NCBI GenBank assembly: GCA_039619475.1
Contig: CM077115.1
Span: forward strand, 416,400,557 to 416,464,556
DNA from: Icerya purchasi
Lineage: Eukaryota > Arthropoda > Insecta > Hemiptera > Monophlebidae
Length of the DNA stretch: 64,000 nt
Reading direction: 5' to 3'
Below, piece after piece: positions 13,501 to 26,080 of the stretch (position 1 is the stretch's first letter; each line of letters opens with the position of its first letter). The notes under the pieces were generated by a model that had not been told where the DNA came from, did no database searches, and saw only the letters and a program-made list of their open reading frames with translations. Position numbers and translations under genes: made by a program.

Positions 13501-13760
13501 AACGGCAAGAAATTTAACACAAATTTAGCGATTTCGTCTGGTATTATTATTGTTGTTCGGTGGTTCTCGCTTTTATACTGCCTGATCAGGGAAGTAGATG
13601 TGAATTCTGTCTGATCTCAAGAATCTCGTGTCCGACCACCTTACTTCGCTTAGACGAAAAATATCGATCTTTAATCTTTTCATTTCCCCTTAATCGTGCT
13701 TGTTGATTTTCCTGTTTGTAGGAGATTACGCGCATTCCACGTAGCTAATTCCTTACTAAA
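10591..13760 (-). mobile_element. RTE-like LINE relic (endonuclease + RT), split by an R1-like insertion
   Basis: On the reverse strand, from high to low coordinate: an AP-endonuclease start TWNARNLLQTGKS (about 13745-13708) and LSEVRWSDTRF (about 13650); NVYAPTVD (about 13470); RT pieces IEDERIENT..NGTSTREAF (about 13440-13370), VDYHKVFDYVKHGKL (about 13325-13280), QLYRRQIAEIRVEG and INNIRYTDDSFLLAD (about 13065-13020); then KSKTKVMMSSK (about 12930). After an insertion (11290-12812) the frame resumes with LRKEIRSKLKHRGSTF, then YLGHILKRSKYEILQRIM (about 10970-10915) and a C-terminal GRRS region. The T-run 10591-10607 is the A-tail. An internal deletion joins the endonuclease to the RT, and many frameshifts are present. 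The RT box is YTDD where functional elements have YADD. Confidence 0.75.
11290..12812 (+). mobile_element. R1-like LINE fragment inserted in the RTE-like LINE
   Basis: Forward reading shows SYFKDRYTCLQIGDSKYSRK, then CGVPQGSVLGPPTLW (about 11370-11410, RT motif B'), VNKLKYLGIVIDHELNFSSH (about 11660-11720), KLKRILPNT (about 11760), SAACVISNIIPLDLF (about 11945-11990), and the R1-type C-terminal FTGHGAIGEYLHRFKLENS followed by NCKYC (about 12270-12345). The position expected to hold the catalytic ADD reads LIFTNLNK, so the copy is inactive; it also carries frameshifts and stops. The 3' end is a C-rich tract and an A-run (about 12777-12812). The flanks CTCTTATTAATATT (left) and CTCGAGAATAATAA (right) could be a decayed target duplication, but they do not match well. 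Confidence 0.75.
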
Positions 13761-16700
13761 TACTTGTGGATGTCTGGACACGATGGTAATAGACGGAGGG
13801 ATTCTCAGCACCTCATTTAAGGGGGACTCTGGACTGAGGGTCATTGTTTCGTTTTCGCTAGCCGTCGTGGATATTTAGAAAGTGTTACAGCGGTGGTTTC
13901 TCCTTGGTTTTCGGCGGGTTTTCTATTGGGGTTTACTCTGCTAGCCGAAAGATTCAGTTATAGGATGTTGAAGATTCGCTCAGCCGCTTTAAATTGATGT
14001 ACATTCATCAGTCCAAGGTGAGGTGTACGTTTGTCACCAGCGGGCTACTGATAGTCTGCCGTTGTAACTGCAGTAAAATGCTTAACGCTATATTCATTAG
14101 TACATGACTTGAACTTCCCTCCGTTTTTCTATCAGCATCACATTGTGAGTTCCGGTTTATTTCTTCTAATCAGCGCTGAGCCGTCGAATAGGAAATTATC
14201 ACTCTGCACAACGTGAACGGAACTGGCGCGGTTGATGTTTCGTTTCTCATTAATGGGATTAGCGCTCTATGACGGGCGAGTGACTACTTACTGGAGCGGC
14301 TTTAGTTACAACAATCTGTGGCATGTCATATTCGAATTTAAATATTTCAAGCGAGTTGCAATATTTTTGAGTCAATTTCACTCGTAGGTCAGACCATTGC
14401 TAATTTTCGTCGGACAGTAATATTCATTTTCTTAACATTTGAAGTCGTAGTTACCGGGGGGGGGGGGAGCGAATTCTCAGGAAAGGGTTTCCCTTCTAAA
14501 TTGGAGCATTGTTTCTGGTCAAAATACGTAGTACGAATAAAGTTAAAAGCACGCGACCTGTCGAATTACTTGTAGATTTCGAAATCACTGTCAGTCGGAT
14601 GAAAATTCCAATCTTCTCGTCACGAACTCCGTGTTAAATTTCATTTCTATATTTAGTAGTTCTTCCGGTATTGATGAGAATAAATACGTCCGCTTTACGT
14701 ACATGTAAGAGTGCGCTTTCACCGTTAATTTTTTTGTTTTTCTATTTCTATAAAAATAAATTTTCCTAAAAAGCTCGCTAAAATCGTAAACGATATTGCC
14801 GCATACGAGTCATATTAATTTTTCGGTTTACTTATTTTAGATAAATTTTCAGTATTATTCATATTTAAGAGGGTTGTAATAATGTACTAATGAGGAGTCC
14901 ACTTATCGCATAAGGGAATTCAATGTAAATATGAATTTATGTATGCATATTAATCAGAGTTTTTATTTTTCATTGCATAGGTTCTTGTTCACTTGCTCCT
15001 AAAATTTTCGCAAATTAAATTTTAACTTATTTCGAACGCTGCAACTTGTGCCGTCATTCACGGAAATGTGTTCATACAAGATACGCCGGAGGGTATCGCG
15101 AACTATTTGTTAGTTGCATTATTGCTGCGCATTTCATAGAGATGTGAGAAGTTCGAAAGAAGAGCAGCTGCCGGTCTTTACTTCATTTCGAGATATGGAA
15201 CACAACTTCTTGGTATACTGAAATTAGACAGTTCCGCCGATAGAGGTAGAGGCAAAGTTGTTTCCAACGCGCTGCATGATTGGAACCTAAATGATAAGGT
15301 ACAAATAATATATTGTGACACAAAATATTCTAATAAAAGCTCACAATGGAGCCCGTTCGAAACAAAAACTAGAAAAAGATTTATTATTCTTTACTTGTCG
15401 CCATCATATTCATTCTTAAAAGTATATTTGAAGCAAAAATCCACCGAGTCACTAACAGTCCCCCGATATGTTGCTGTTTAAAAAGCTCAGAGTTAACTGG
15501 AATACCGTCGAAACTTTCACCGATTTTATTAAACAGCGTTTTTGGTGATGACGCTGTTAACGAATTGCTAACATTTTATCTTCACGAAGTGCAAAAATCT
15601 ACTGCACGAGAGACGATCATCATGAACTGATCGAATTATCGATAATTTTCATGGGAGAGGATAAAAAAAAAAAAACAATTTAAAATCAGACCCCCCAGAA
15701 CAATGATGTATCAAGCTAGATGAACGGCAAAAGCGAATTTTTACTCGTTAAAAATGTGTTTGCTGCAGTCTCAGTTCAAAATGAGTATCAAGGACAAACG
15801 AGCACTACAAAACGCTGGTGTTTTATTTATTGCGACAGCTTATGTAAAGCTCTCTGGAATTTAGATGTAGTTCGGCGGTGTAGGTATCAAATCAAGACTT
15901 GAATTTTTTGAAGGCGTCAAAATATTATGAAAGAGTCGATAAATTAATTTCCCGAATTTTGCAACACTTGCGGTATTTATCTGAGGAAATGGTCATATTA
16001 TCGCTCTCTGATGGCGAAGTCTGTGAACGAACCAAGACTGTAAAGAGAGAGAGTTTCTGTAGTTTTAGGAAATGTTCCATTGAAAGAAGAGATATTTGTG
16101 ACTCTTCGTACGGTAAATGGGAAGAGATTTCTGTTCTATTGATCGTTGATTTTCTCGACTTTTATCATTGAAACGTATTTTACTTCCTGTTTTAGGAAAA
16201 GTACTGGCTGATTTCGTGTTTGCGATAGGGAAAAAAATTGTTTTCTCATTTAAAAACTGATAACAGTTTCCTTCTCAGGAAAGTGTTTTTCGTCGTGGTA
16301 AGAAATCGCTGCTTTTGTGAATGCTCAAATAAAGACTCAAGGCAGTGAAACTGCTGAAATAGCTATTACACTAGGGTAAGACTTTTTAATGGTCTGCAAA
16401 GGAAGAACAGAAGCAGTTCCATTTACGCTGTGCGCAGGAATATGCGAAAAGTTGTATCTGGACTGTAAAAAAAAGACTTTGAGAAGAAAATGTCCACAAT
16501 AATTTTGTCATTTTATGCCTTTAATAGACAAAAGTCTTATCTGAAATAGAGTTCGTTATTTACCTAATTATATAATGATTTAGCTGCGTATCAAAAATGT
16601 TTATTTACAAAAATGTTATGCTTCTAACGGTATTGATTACCGCCGTTGTTGTCGTCGCAGGTAGTTCAAATTTTATTAGTCAGTAAACTTTAGCAGTTTA

Positions 16701-18140
16701 AAAAAAAATTAGGAACTATTTCATGTTTTTGACCACATAACCTAATTTGTATATTTGTTTAAATTATTCGAAAAAATAAAGCAAGTATTAAAAAGAAATT
16801 CAGGTTTTAATTAAGAGAAGCTCGTCGAAGTCTTAAACAATTAGCTATCATTAAAATCTATTGTTTGGCAATTTTTTTGCGAAAAAATATTTTTTCAATA
16901 AAATTTTTCCGATAATAAATTTAGGACGTTTTTTATTTCTCGATCGATTAGAAAAAGATACGTTACACTGATGTTTTTCTCGCCATGAAGTATATAAAAA
17001 TAACTAATACCTCACCTCTGCATAAATAGTAAATAAATAATTCCGTTTTATCTTTATAAATATATAAAAAAAAAAAGGATTACTAAAAAAAAATTAATAG
17101 TTTGTCATGAAATGTTTAAACATTTGCAACAATTCGACGTTTCCATTACACTTCTATTATAGATGAAATTTTGTTTTTAGTTTATAAAGAGTCGACCTTC
17201 GCAACGATGCTTTTAAACGGCACACGTCTGAACATCGTTAAGCAGCTCGTTCGGAGAAAATCAGTAGTTTCAAGCTGCTACGTAATTTCCGTGCTACTAA
17301 TTGTGTGCTAGCGTTATTTATTATAATAAAATTATTCAAAAAACGAATTAATTTAATAAAAGTCAAATTAACCTGCGCGCGCATTATTTCGGATATAATT
17401 ACTATTCCAAAATACGGCAGGGATTTTTCATTTTGCGAAAGTAAAGAAAAAAATTCAACTACTTTATCCATCGCATGCTCGGAGAGCGAATTACGTAATG
17501 GGCTCAAATTAAGCAGGTAAGGAAAATTGTTTCAAGCGCTACGCCGTTACTGTTAAATGTCAAAACATTGCAACTGTTTAGATATGATGCGAATAGAGAT
17601 AAGCTTAGCTACCATGTCGAAAGTGCAGAGTAATTTTACGCGTAACCACATAAATATATATATATATATATATATAGGTGTAGATGTGTATTGAAGGGGA
17701 TGACTGGAGAGAAATTTTGTAAAGTGGGAATATTTGAGCAGAACTCGGGCGGTCGCGAATGGTATAATAAATAATAAACTAATCCTTGACTCAGATGAAA
17801 GCATATAGTTGGAGTTGGGCAAGTTTGTAGCATATAATATTTGACGAAAGAAAATTAAATTTTACTCGCAGGCGACCAACCCGCAAAACTGAACAAAACA
17901 TTATTATTGCTCGTTGGAGTTCTAAAAATCCTTTTCAGCCTTTTCGTCGCATTGGTTTATTGCTGCACTTTCAGTATCGTTACTTACTTAGCTCAATTAA
18001 TAATAAAATTCGAGGAAAATATTAAATTTATGATTTTTTAAAAAATTTCCTCTGCATAACTGTTAAAGTAAATTATTCGTAGCTGTTAATGTACATTTAT
18101 TAATTATAAATTTGCAAACGAAATCCTAACCAGCTATTGC
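13761..18140. other. unassigned DNA with simple repeats
   Basis: No gene is recognised. It contains a 12-base G run at about 14456-14467, (TA)n at about 17655-17677 and A-runs near 15665 and 17067. A frame at 17305-17520 ends at a CAG-GTAAGG donor-like site, but I found no partner exon. Confidence 0.5.
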
Positions 18141-18564
18141 ATATATATATATATATATATATATTAATTACAACGTAATTCTTAGGCTACCCCCCTTTCG
18201 AAAAAATCTCCCAGAAAAATGTCCCAGAAAAATGTCCCAAAAAAGGTCCCAGAAAAATGTCCCAATTTTATGTAACGTTTGTTATATTTTATAGGATTTT
18301 TGTTATTGTTATTTAAAAAATGTCACAATTTTATGTAATGAAATATGTAACGAAAAATGTAACGAAAAAATGTCTTAATTTTATATAATGAAAGTTAAAT
18401 GTAGAATAGGACTTTTGTAGTTATGTTATTTTTTTTTGTATTGATGCCAGTAAGAATTACGTTGTAAATTTTGATCATTTTATACAAAGTATAGAAGAGA
18501 AAGAGACAGAAATGAAAGCAAGAGGGGTCAAGGAGCACAGCCCCTTGCGAGGCTAAAATGGTCG

Positions 18565-18623
<59 letters not shown>
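18141..18623. mobile_element. short non-autonomous element bounded by (TA)n, copy 1 (Helentron-like candidate)
   Basis: A core of about 405 bp lies between a (TA)n run (18141-18165) and a long (TA)n run (18569-18623). The core carries ACAACGTAATTCTTA near its left end (about 18170) and the exact reverse complement TAAGAATTACGTTGT about 100 bp before its right end (about 18452). It also has an internal iteration of GTCCCAGAAAAAT (about 18210-18265) and an AGCACAGCCCCTT segment before the right end that forms a perfect hairpin in copy 2. There is no coding capacity. Subterminal inverted repeats, internal short repeats, a 3' hairpin and an AT target are the features described for Helentron-derived non-autonomous elements (DINE/HINE). 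The copy at 39494-39883 confirms that it is a mobile family. Confidence 0.6.
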
Positions 18624-18626
<3 letters not shown>

Positions 18627-21589
18627 ACGGCGCATGGAGAAAGGGACCTAAGGGTACCGATCCCCCCCTCATAATCTGATGTAAAAAATGTCGGAGAATC
18701 GAATAAAATTGATCCTAAAGTAATTTTTGAGACGCCACCTAGCGCGTGAAATGTGCAAGAAGTATAAATCGAAAAGCTATTAAACGACTCTGCTGTTTTT
18801 TACCTTTAGATCCCTTTCTCCACTGTATATGAGCAAATTTCCTGGTACCTTTAGTCATGCAGTAAAGTCGTAAAGCAAACTGAAAAAGAAAGAAATACTT
18901 CTTTAGCAGCAGAGATTGATTAACAAAAAACAGTTTTTGTCGTGTCAATAGAAATCTGAGAAGTCATTATTCGCGTATGCAAAGAAAAACACTTTATGTA
19001 TAAAATGCTAATCACTCGAGTCACTGAACAGCATGAACAGCCAATCTGATTGAGCGTTTAAGTAAGCAAGTATGTCAATACTTTTGTAGGGTGACCGGCA
19101 TGTTGTACATTGAACCCTTTTTGTTGATCTAATAGTATTCGACATATGGCTGGACTGATGATGTCATATTTAATGGCGACGTTCACGCTGTAGCATGATC
19201 GCTGTTAATGTGTTTCAACACTTCTTCTGTAGAACAAACTAGAGCAGTAGCAAATAGCGAAATGTTATTTCAACGACTCATGACCGGTTTTGGGATTTAT
19301 GCAACTGTTTGTAATTTTTTCTACATATAAAAGCAGCTACCTCAGTTTGTCTTGCTTTTTATTTATTTATTTCCCGACTATATTCTATTGTACCTAGTAT
19401 AATTATCATTTTCTGTAAAACGTTTTAAAATTACTTGCAAGTGCCATTAAGTATTTCGAAACATTGTGAATTTCTTCTGGTTAGGCCTTTTCGGTGAGTG
19501 TGTACATATTATTACGAATTAAAGTGATTTGCTTTATATATAATAAAATTGTTTAATTTATATTTCAATGTTTGAATTTTTTTGACAATTTAAAAAAATA
19601 ATTTGGCTGCTTAATTTGTCTTTATTTAAGCGCCCGATTTTACGTCGAGTCAATTCCTATTCGACCTTTTTTTAGTCTTGGAGAAGCACCGGGGAATAAT
19701 CAGGTCTAGCGACGCTGATACCATTTATATTTTACGAGTGACCATGGACTACCGTAATTTTCCGCGAAATTGATATGTTATTTCGGGTAAATTTTATAAT
19801 TAACGTTTGCGATGTTCGAACCGCCTAGTCGCGAGGTAGTCTCGTATTTTATTTATGATAGACGGTCACTTGCCTTCTTTAGTTCGCTTTTCAACTCTGT
19901 GCAAAAGGTACGTGTAGACTTTAAGCACCATTTACGTTCTCGTTTAGAACCGAAGAAGGCGGGAAACTATGCAATTCGAGCGCTGCAGAAACAAATCACT
20001 CTTTATGTACCCTAAAAGGATTCCGTTCATAATAATTAGGTCATTATTATCGTTCTAAATCACCTCTCATCAAATTCACTCGATTCTGCTTCTGTTTTCG
20101 CTTTTTTTTTTGGGTTTGTCTTCAAGGTCATAGTTATCGCTTTCCCAAGTCGATGCAAAAAAAAAAAAATAAAACCCACAAGAAAATGGTCGTTCGAATT
20201 GTATAATCGTAGTCGGAGCGTCATTAGAGTTTAGTTTTGGTATCGGAACTTCCGAAGTTAAAGATGAAAAATTAAGCCGATTTTAATCTGTATTTTATCG
20301 CCGCCAGAAATTGAAATAAATCTCGCCGTTTCATAAATTTGCCAACAAATCGGCCGCCAATGTGTATTAAAGACGAAATTTTTTCTCTTCAGCTTCAGCT
20401 CCAGCTTCAGCTTCAGCTCCAGCAGAACGCCCATTGTCGTCGTTATTAGAATATTTTTTTCCTTTGGCCGAAATGCGAAAAAGTGATTAACATAAAGAAA
20501 AAAGGAAAACGAACACGTTCTTATCTGTATTATCCAGTCGTTGGACGAGAAAAATTTCTAATAAATCAGCTTTTTATGTGACATTTGGTTCGGTTTTTTC
20601 GAAAATTTGAATAGAAATGGATTCCGAAATTGGTCTTCTAGAGTCGCAGCTTCTACACGCCCTTCGTCGGACACATTTCACTTATTCATTGTTCATTTAT
20701 ACGCGAATAAAGAGCTGATCATAGCGCGTACTCGCGTTCGAATTTCGCTACATTCGACGCGAAATGGAGAATTCGTCGGAAATTGTAATTTTCGCTTTGT
20801 AGCGTGGTCGTTGTGCATATTATTTCCTCGCAAAACTTATTCTAGTTCGCGGCGAAAAATATTTCAACTGCCGGCTAAAAAGGCGGGAATAAAGAAGAAA
20901 GAATTTGTATTCTAACATTGTTCAAAAAATGTCTAAACACGATCCAGGCACATGCACACGCGCGTACCCGCTGAATTATTATAATTCTCTGGAATTTATT
21001 CCGAGCGCGCGTGTGTGTGTTTTAAAAATTTTCTTCTTCTCGCCACTCCCCGATATTCTATTCGTTATAACTTCTTTCGGGTTATTGAATTTCCCAACCT
21101 CTTTTGCCGTTCAATTTGAAATTTTCAACATAAAATTCGATTGCACTCCTCCTTCCCGTGACCATTTTTCGCGGGTTATTCGCCGTTTTCGGCGGATTTT
21201 GGATAATGGTGACGCTTACGATATCCGGTAAATCACCGTGCCGCCGATGATACTTCCCCCCTATTTATTTTGTCTTCATTTTCATTATATCGTCGGCAAT
21301 TACTCTTCCGGTTTCTTGTTGCGGGCAAATATTTTTAACCTTTTTTCACATTATGAATATAATAGTTTTTTGATTCCGTCGGAAAGCCCCGTCGCGATTC
21401 ATTATAAACCAGTACATTTACATTTTTTAAAAAAACACGAATATCTTTTTTCTTTGCCTGTATATGCTGCTTCCAAATTAAGCGACTATCAAGGTGTAAT
21501 CTCACGAGTACTTGACTCTCGTAGGCAACTTAAATTTATCTTGACAGTTGGGGTTATGACTTTTCTATTCGTGAAATGAACGTTTACCG
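18624..21589. other. unassigned DNA
   Basis: No gene is recognised. A diverged repeat lies at 19020-19285. The part around 19.6-21.2 kb looks somewhat richer in CG dinucleotides and has longer motif-free open frames (20607-20915, 20905-21231, 21238-21579). A short CAGCTT/CAGCTC iteration lies near 20393-20425. Confidence 0.45.
19020..19285. repeat. diverged dispersed repeat, copy 1
   Basis: It shares an ordered series of matches with 23215-23490, including GATTGAGCGTT, ATGGCGACGTTCAC, GTTTCAACA and TTCTTCTGTAG/TTCTTCTACT-type stretches, with gaps between them. No coding motif was found, and the type of element is unknown. Confidence 0.6.
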
Positions 21590-21890
21590 ATTTACTTTCG
21601 TTGATTTGAATTTTTCATCATTTTTTAAACCAGCTTTCCGCCTCGATAACGGCCTTCCGAAGATTGTCGTTTACTATCTTCGGATCTGACTGTGACGCAA
21701 GTAATGCCGTATTGTCAGCAAGTCTACCTGTACATTTTCCGTTACAGGAAAGTCTGCTGTATATATATATATATATATATATGTATATCAAATACAGCGT
21801 AGGTCCCAGAACCTGGTGCACTCCTGCTAGGATATAGTTCTAAATATGCGTGTTCATGGCGCAGCTGGACCTACCGGTTTCGAAGGTATG
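21590..21890 (-). mobile_element. Jockey-like RT fragment containing a (TA)n expansion
   Basis: Reverse-strand reading gives LAGVHQVLGPTLYLIY (RT motif B', normally GVPQGSVLGPxLY), then a microsatellite-encoded IYIYIY stretch (DNA about 21758-21785) where the family has NDIP, then GRLADNTALLASQ (the ADDT box with N in place of the second catalytic D) and an ESWFKK-type helix. The insert sits at the point in the RT where an AT-rich TATAxxAAY codon run is normal, so the microsatellite probably grew inside the element. The element is inactive. Confidence 0.75.
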
Positions 21891-24688
21891 AACTCAACAA
21901 GAGATATAACCCAGTCGGTAATAGGATTTTTCTAATTTATATAATAGTATCAATAAATGATATATAATAATCGGCGATGTTTATTGTTAGGGCGATCGTA
22001 AATATATCGTTTCAATTCCTTTAACGAAAACCATAATCTTTTTATGCTAATTTTGATTTATATTTGATAAGCCAAACGATTTTTTTCATAATTGATTTAT
22101 GACAGATATTACCGTTTTGAATTGTTATCAATAGCTTTACATACGTATTTTATCTGCGAGCGGAAGTCAATTTTTTAATATAAAAATCATTTTAAAAAGC
22201 CAAAAAAAAAAACAACAAAAAAACAGAAACTAAAATCGTTAATGAGCTAACAAAAGTATTTAACTCGGAACGAGACGTACGAAATCGATAAAACAAGTTT
22301 TAATGGACGAATTTTTTTCGACTTGTACAAAATCATAATAAAGCGAGACTGACACTGATTGGAAAAACTTAATTTTTGTAGCTTTCAAAATTAACTGAAA
22401 CCAACAGGTAAATATACAAACCATCGGCGATACACACATTTTTCAACAATTTCGTTGACACGATTTTGACCGTGTTCATCGCCAAAGTCCTTCCGCTACG
22501 CGTGACGCATCATTCAGTGAGAAAACTGTCTTTTTCTTTGAAATCGAGTTCTCTTTTGGTTTTTTGTTAATCTACTGTGAATTGCTCGATTAAAGTCCGA
22601 CAACAATCTGTTGCACTAATCTACTGCTGCAAACTTCTTCAGTTATATGCAACAGCCTCGGTATAGAAGAGTGCAATGCCCCCTCTGTTGCATTATTACT
22701 ACTATTTTATAAAAGTCATTAATGAAATTCTATCCAACAACCAAGCCATAAACCAATGTTATGTTTTATAGAAGTGCTTTTTTACAACAACAAAAAAAAA
22801 AAAAAGGTTAAACCGATGTTTTTTTTTCTTTTTTTTTTGTGCATCTGTGTATTTTGCAACATATTTTTGCATTGAGTGTCAATATTCCCTGAAGAACACT
22901 CTCAGATAAGCAAATCTGTATCAAAATACGTGAAGTAGTTTCGAGATTATCTTAAACTAGATGTAGAGAGTGTCAAATCGCCAACAGATGGACAAATTCT
23001 TCGTCTCTGATAATCTGGCGGTACTTTTTTAGCGAAAGAGATTAATTTAGCTAAAGAGGGAGCAGTTTTTAGCTTGATTTGAGTGTAGTCGCTTCATGAA
23101 TAGTTGAATTTTATTTTAATGATTTGCTTGCTTTCCTTCTGTGTTTACCAAGCGCTGTAAGTACTTCTCCAACGTAGCGAATTACTGAGAGCGCATTGAA
23201 AAGCTCGCATATACATACTGTAACACGAGCAGCCAATTAGATTGAGCGTTCAACTAACCAAGTACCTGCCTACTTCGGCAGAGTGACGAGCGCGCTATAC
23301 AATGCGCGTTTTTATTGACTCGGGCAAAGCATTATCGGCTAGGCTGATATACTTAATGGCGACGTTCACAATGCAGCACAATCACTGTACCAACGTCATC
23401 AGTGGTGTTAAAAACGGGTACTAACAAATTAGTATATGTTTCAACATTTCTTCTACTCTAACTAGTGCAGCAGAAAATAAATGTGCTTCAATGGCATGCA
23501 GCTAAATATATAATTCTTTCTGAACACCTTTCTGCGATGAAAAACATGGAACTAAAATGTGGAAGCAACGCACTTAAAGATTAAGTGATTTCATTTTCAA
23601 ATGCAACGGTTGAAACATCAAAAACATGATTATATTAGGGAATGCTCGCATCGTGGAAATTTTATATTGCGATAAAAGTACACCGCGTCTCTTCTGTCAG
23701 GGCTGCACCTGAAATGACAAATGCACAATTTATATTTCGCCGTGGCACTTTAATCATTAGTCAACAATCGCCACAATCGGTATAGGAAATGTTCCATCCG
23801 ATCTTCGTTGTGTAATAGGCGAGGGGAGATATATCGTTAAGTCGAATAATAAGAATCGTTCGAAATTTCGATTTTTTTTTTTTTTTACTTTTAGACTACT
23901 AAAATTCGTTGGTAGTTTTTATGCGATAGGTGACTATTGTCCGCTCGTGGTGCGAGGTTTTTGCAATATTACACCCGCGATGATAGAGTTTTTTTTTTTT
24001 TTTTTCTTTTTTGGCCCGGCATCTGAACCATGTGACAGGCCTTTTTCAACTTAGTTGTTATTTGTTCTATCTTATTTTTCGATTAAAATTGAAAACCTAA
24101 TGCCGTCCTGTTGGAGTGAATACAATGTTACAGCGAAAACACGCTGCCCATTTTTTTTTTTTTTTTGGAACGAAGTTGCTTAACGCGGCTTGCGGTAGGA
24201 GTTAACTGGCAGAAATCGTCACGTAAGAAAAAGCGTTATGCCTCCTTCAGGCAACCTTCGCTCTCTTTCTCTTTTTCTCTGTCTCTTTCTATTACGTACG
24301 GGTATGTGTGTGTGTGCGTGTGCGTGCGAGTTTCGAGATTCGAGCAGCAACCAATGTACGCGGTCGCCGTATACCCTCAATTCTAAGCACGCGTAAATTT
24401 TATTTTATTTTTTATCGTATACTTTATGAATGACTTTATATATCTACCAAAAAGTGATAGGAACTTCGTTCCTACTACCGGGCCTCCCCCTCTAGACACC
24501 ACTTCTCTTTCTTTTTTTTTTCTTTTTTTTTGGGTCCTTACTTTGATTACTACCGATGAGGCAAATGTATTATGTATGATTCATTGTATACAGGTATATG
24601 ACAACAAAAATGAACGTGCCCCAACCAATTAAGTTTATTAGGTCACATTATTTATGTTTTACAAAGTGCAAAAGGTTAGTATAATTCT
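21891..24688. other. unassigned AT-rich DNA
   Basis: No gene is recognised. It contains long T/A runs (22791-22829, 23873-23886, 23991-24010, 24150-24166), a TG/CG-rich run near 24303-24330 and the second copy of a dispersed repeat (23215-23490). Confidence 0.5.
23215..23490. repeat. diverged dispersed repeat, copy 2
   Basis: Homologous in order to 19020-19285 (GATTGAGCGTT, TTAATGGCGACGTTCACAA, GTTTCAACATTTCTTCTAC). About 4 kb separates the copies, which share the same orientation. No coding content was seen. Confidence 0.6.
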
Positions 24689-24972
24689 TAAAAGTAAGTA
24701 GTGTCTTAATATAAATGAATACTACTATTAAGTATCATTCTTAAACGTAAACTATTATTAAGTATCATCCTTAAAAGTAAATAGTGTCTTAATATAAATG
24801 AATACTACTATTAAGTATCATTCTTAAACGTAAATAGTGTCTTAATATAAATTAATACTATTATTAAGTATCATCCTTAAAAGTAAATAGTGTCTTAATA
24901 TAAATGAATACTACTATTAAGTATCATTCTTAAACGTAAATAGTGTCTTAGTATAAATGAATATTATTTTTA
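24689..24972. repeat. 53-bp minisatellite with alternating unit types
   Basis: There are about five and a half units of roughly 53 bp, each beginning TAAAAGTAAATAGTGTCTTA or TAAACGTAAATAGTGTCTTA. The two unit types alternate A-B-A-B-A-B, giving a 106-bp higher-order period. The first B unit carries an internal deletion, leaving about 30 bp. Confidence 0.9.
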
Positions 24973-26080
24973 CGACTTTTAACCTCTTGTATTGTAAAGT
25001 GATCGGTTCACTGCCCCTCGGGACAAAAATTTATAAATCATTAATGTATACGTAAATTCGATCTTTCGGACCTCGCTAAGGGGAGCGAGCCCGCTCGGGC
25101 GCTCTATAATTTTTGAGAAAAAAAAAAAATCAGTTCGCAAAATGATAACAAAACGGAAGGAACTTTTTTTTTTTTTTTGTATAACCACAAAAACGTAGCG
25201 CGATTAACTGTTCCGAAACGTAACAGGATTTTCCTATTACCTTCATCGTAAACCTTTGGTCATTAATTATGGATTTTCGAACAGTTTTTCGTCCTTTTTT
25301 TTCCTTCATTCTTTTTTTTTAAGAATTGCGCCGATTAGCCTGGCTGCCGTTTTTTGTTTAAATTTTCGCTCGTTTCGTTTCTCCGCGTTGGAAAAACAAC
25401 TTTCCGTTCACCAGTTGCGCTTATCTTATACATTTGTAAGTTTAAACTTTCAGAAGACCTTTCAAGATTGGGCGAATTGCGCTTCCATCCTTCGAAAGCG
25501 AAGAACGCTTATAATTTTACTCGCCATTTTCTAGGAATTCTACCATTTCCGACGGAAACGCAACGATCAAAACTTCCCGTGACAAGTTTGCTTTCTCGAC
25601 CAAAAAAAAACAAAAAAAAACAAAAAAAAACAACAAACAAAACAAAATGAATAATAATACGACGCGATTAGATCATTTACCATATGACGAAGTTTATGAA
25701 ATAACGAAGAATTAAAAACATAAGTGTAACAAAAGTTAAATATATGGTTTTTTGATAATGCTTTTTAGGGGTAATATCTGCCATGTTCAATCAGAAAAAA
25801 GAAGGTCGTATTAGTAGTAACAAAGAATTACGATAATATCTCACATTAAACTATTCCGAAATATATTTTTATAGAATAAAAAATTAATATTGTATAAGAA
25901 TTACGATATAATATGTCACTCGTATGTTACATCACTCTGAAACATATTTTTCATCGAATAATTATTTTTTACTTTTTAGAGTGCATTTTTATAAATTTTT
26001 ATAATAAATCTTAAAGTCGGTATTATTTATTTATTTTTTTTCCTTATTATTAATATTGGAAAAAACATTTTATTTTACAA

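Noticed and set aside
20607..21579. Three consecutive forward frames in somewhat GC-richer DNA
   Set aside because: Considered as exons of a host gene, but no domain, no consistent splice sites and no conservation evidence from sequence alone.
25602..25640. A9-C iterated tract as a CRISPR-like or structured repeat
   Set aside because: Simple A-rich slippage without spacers.
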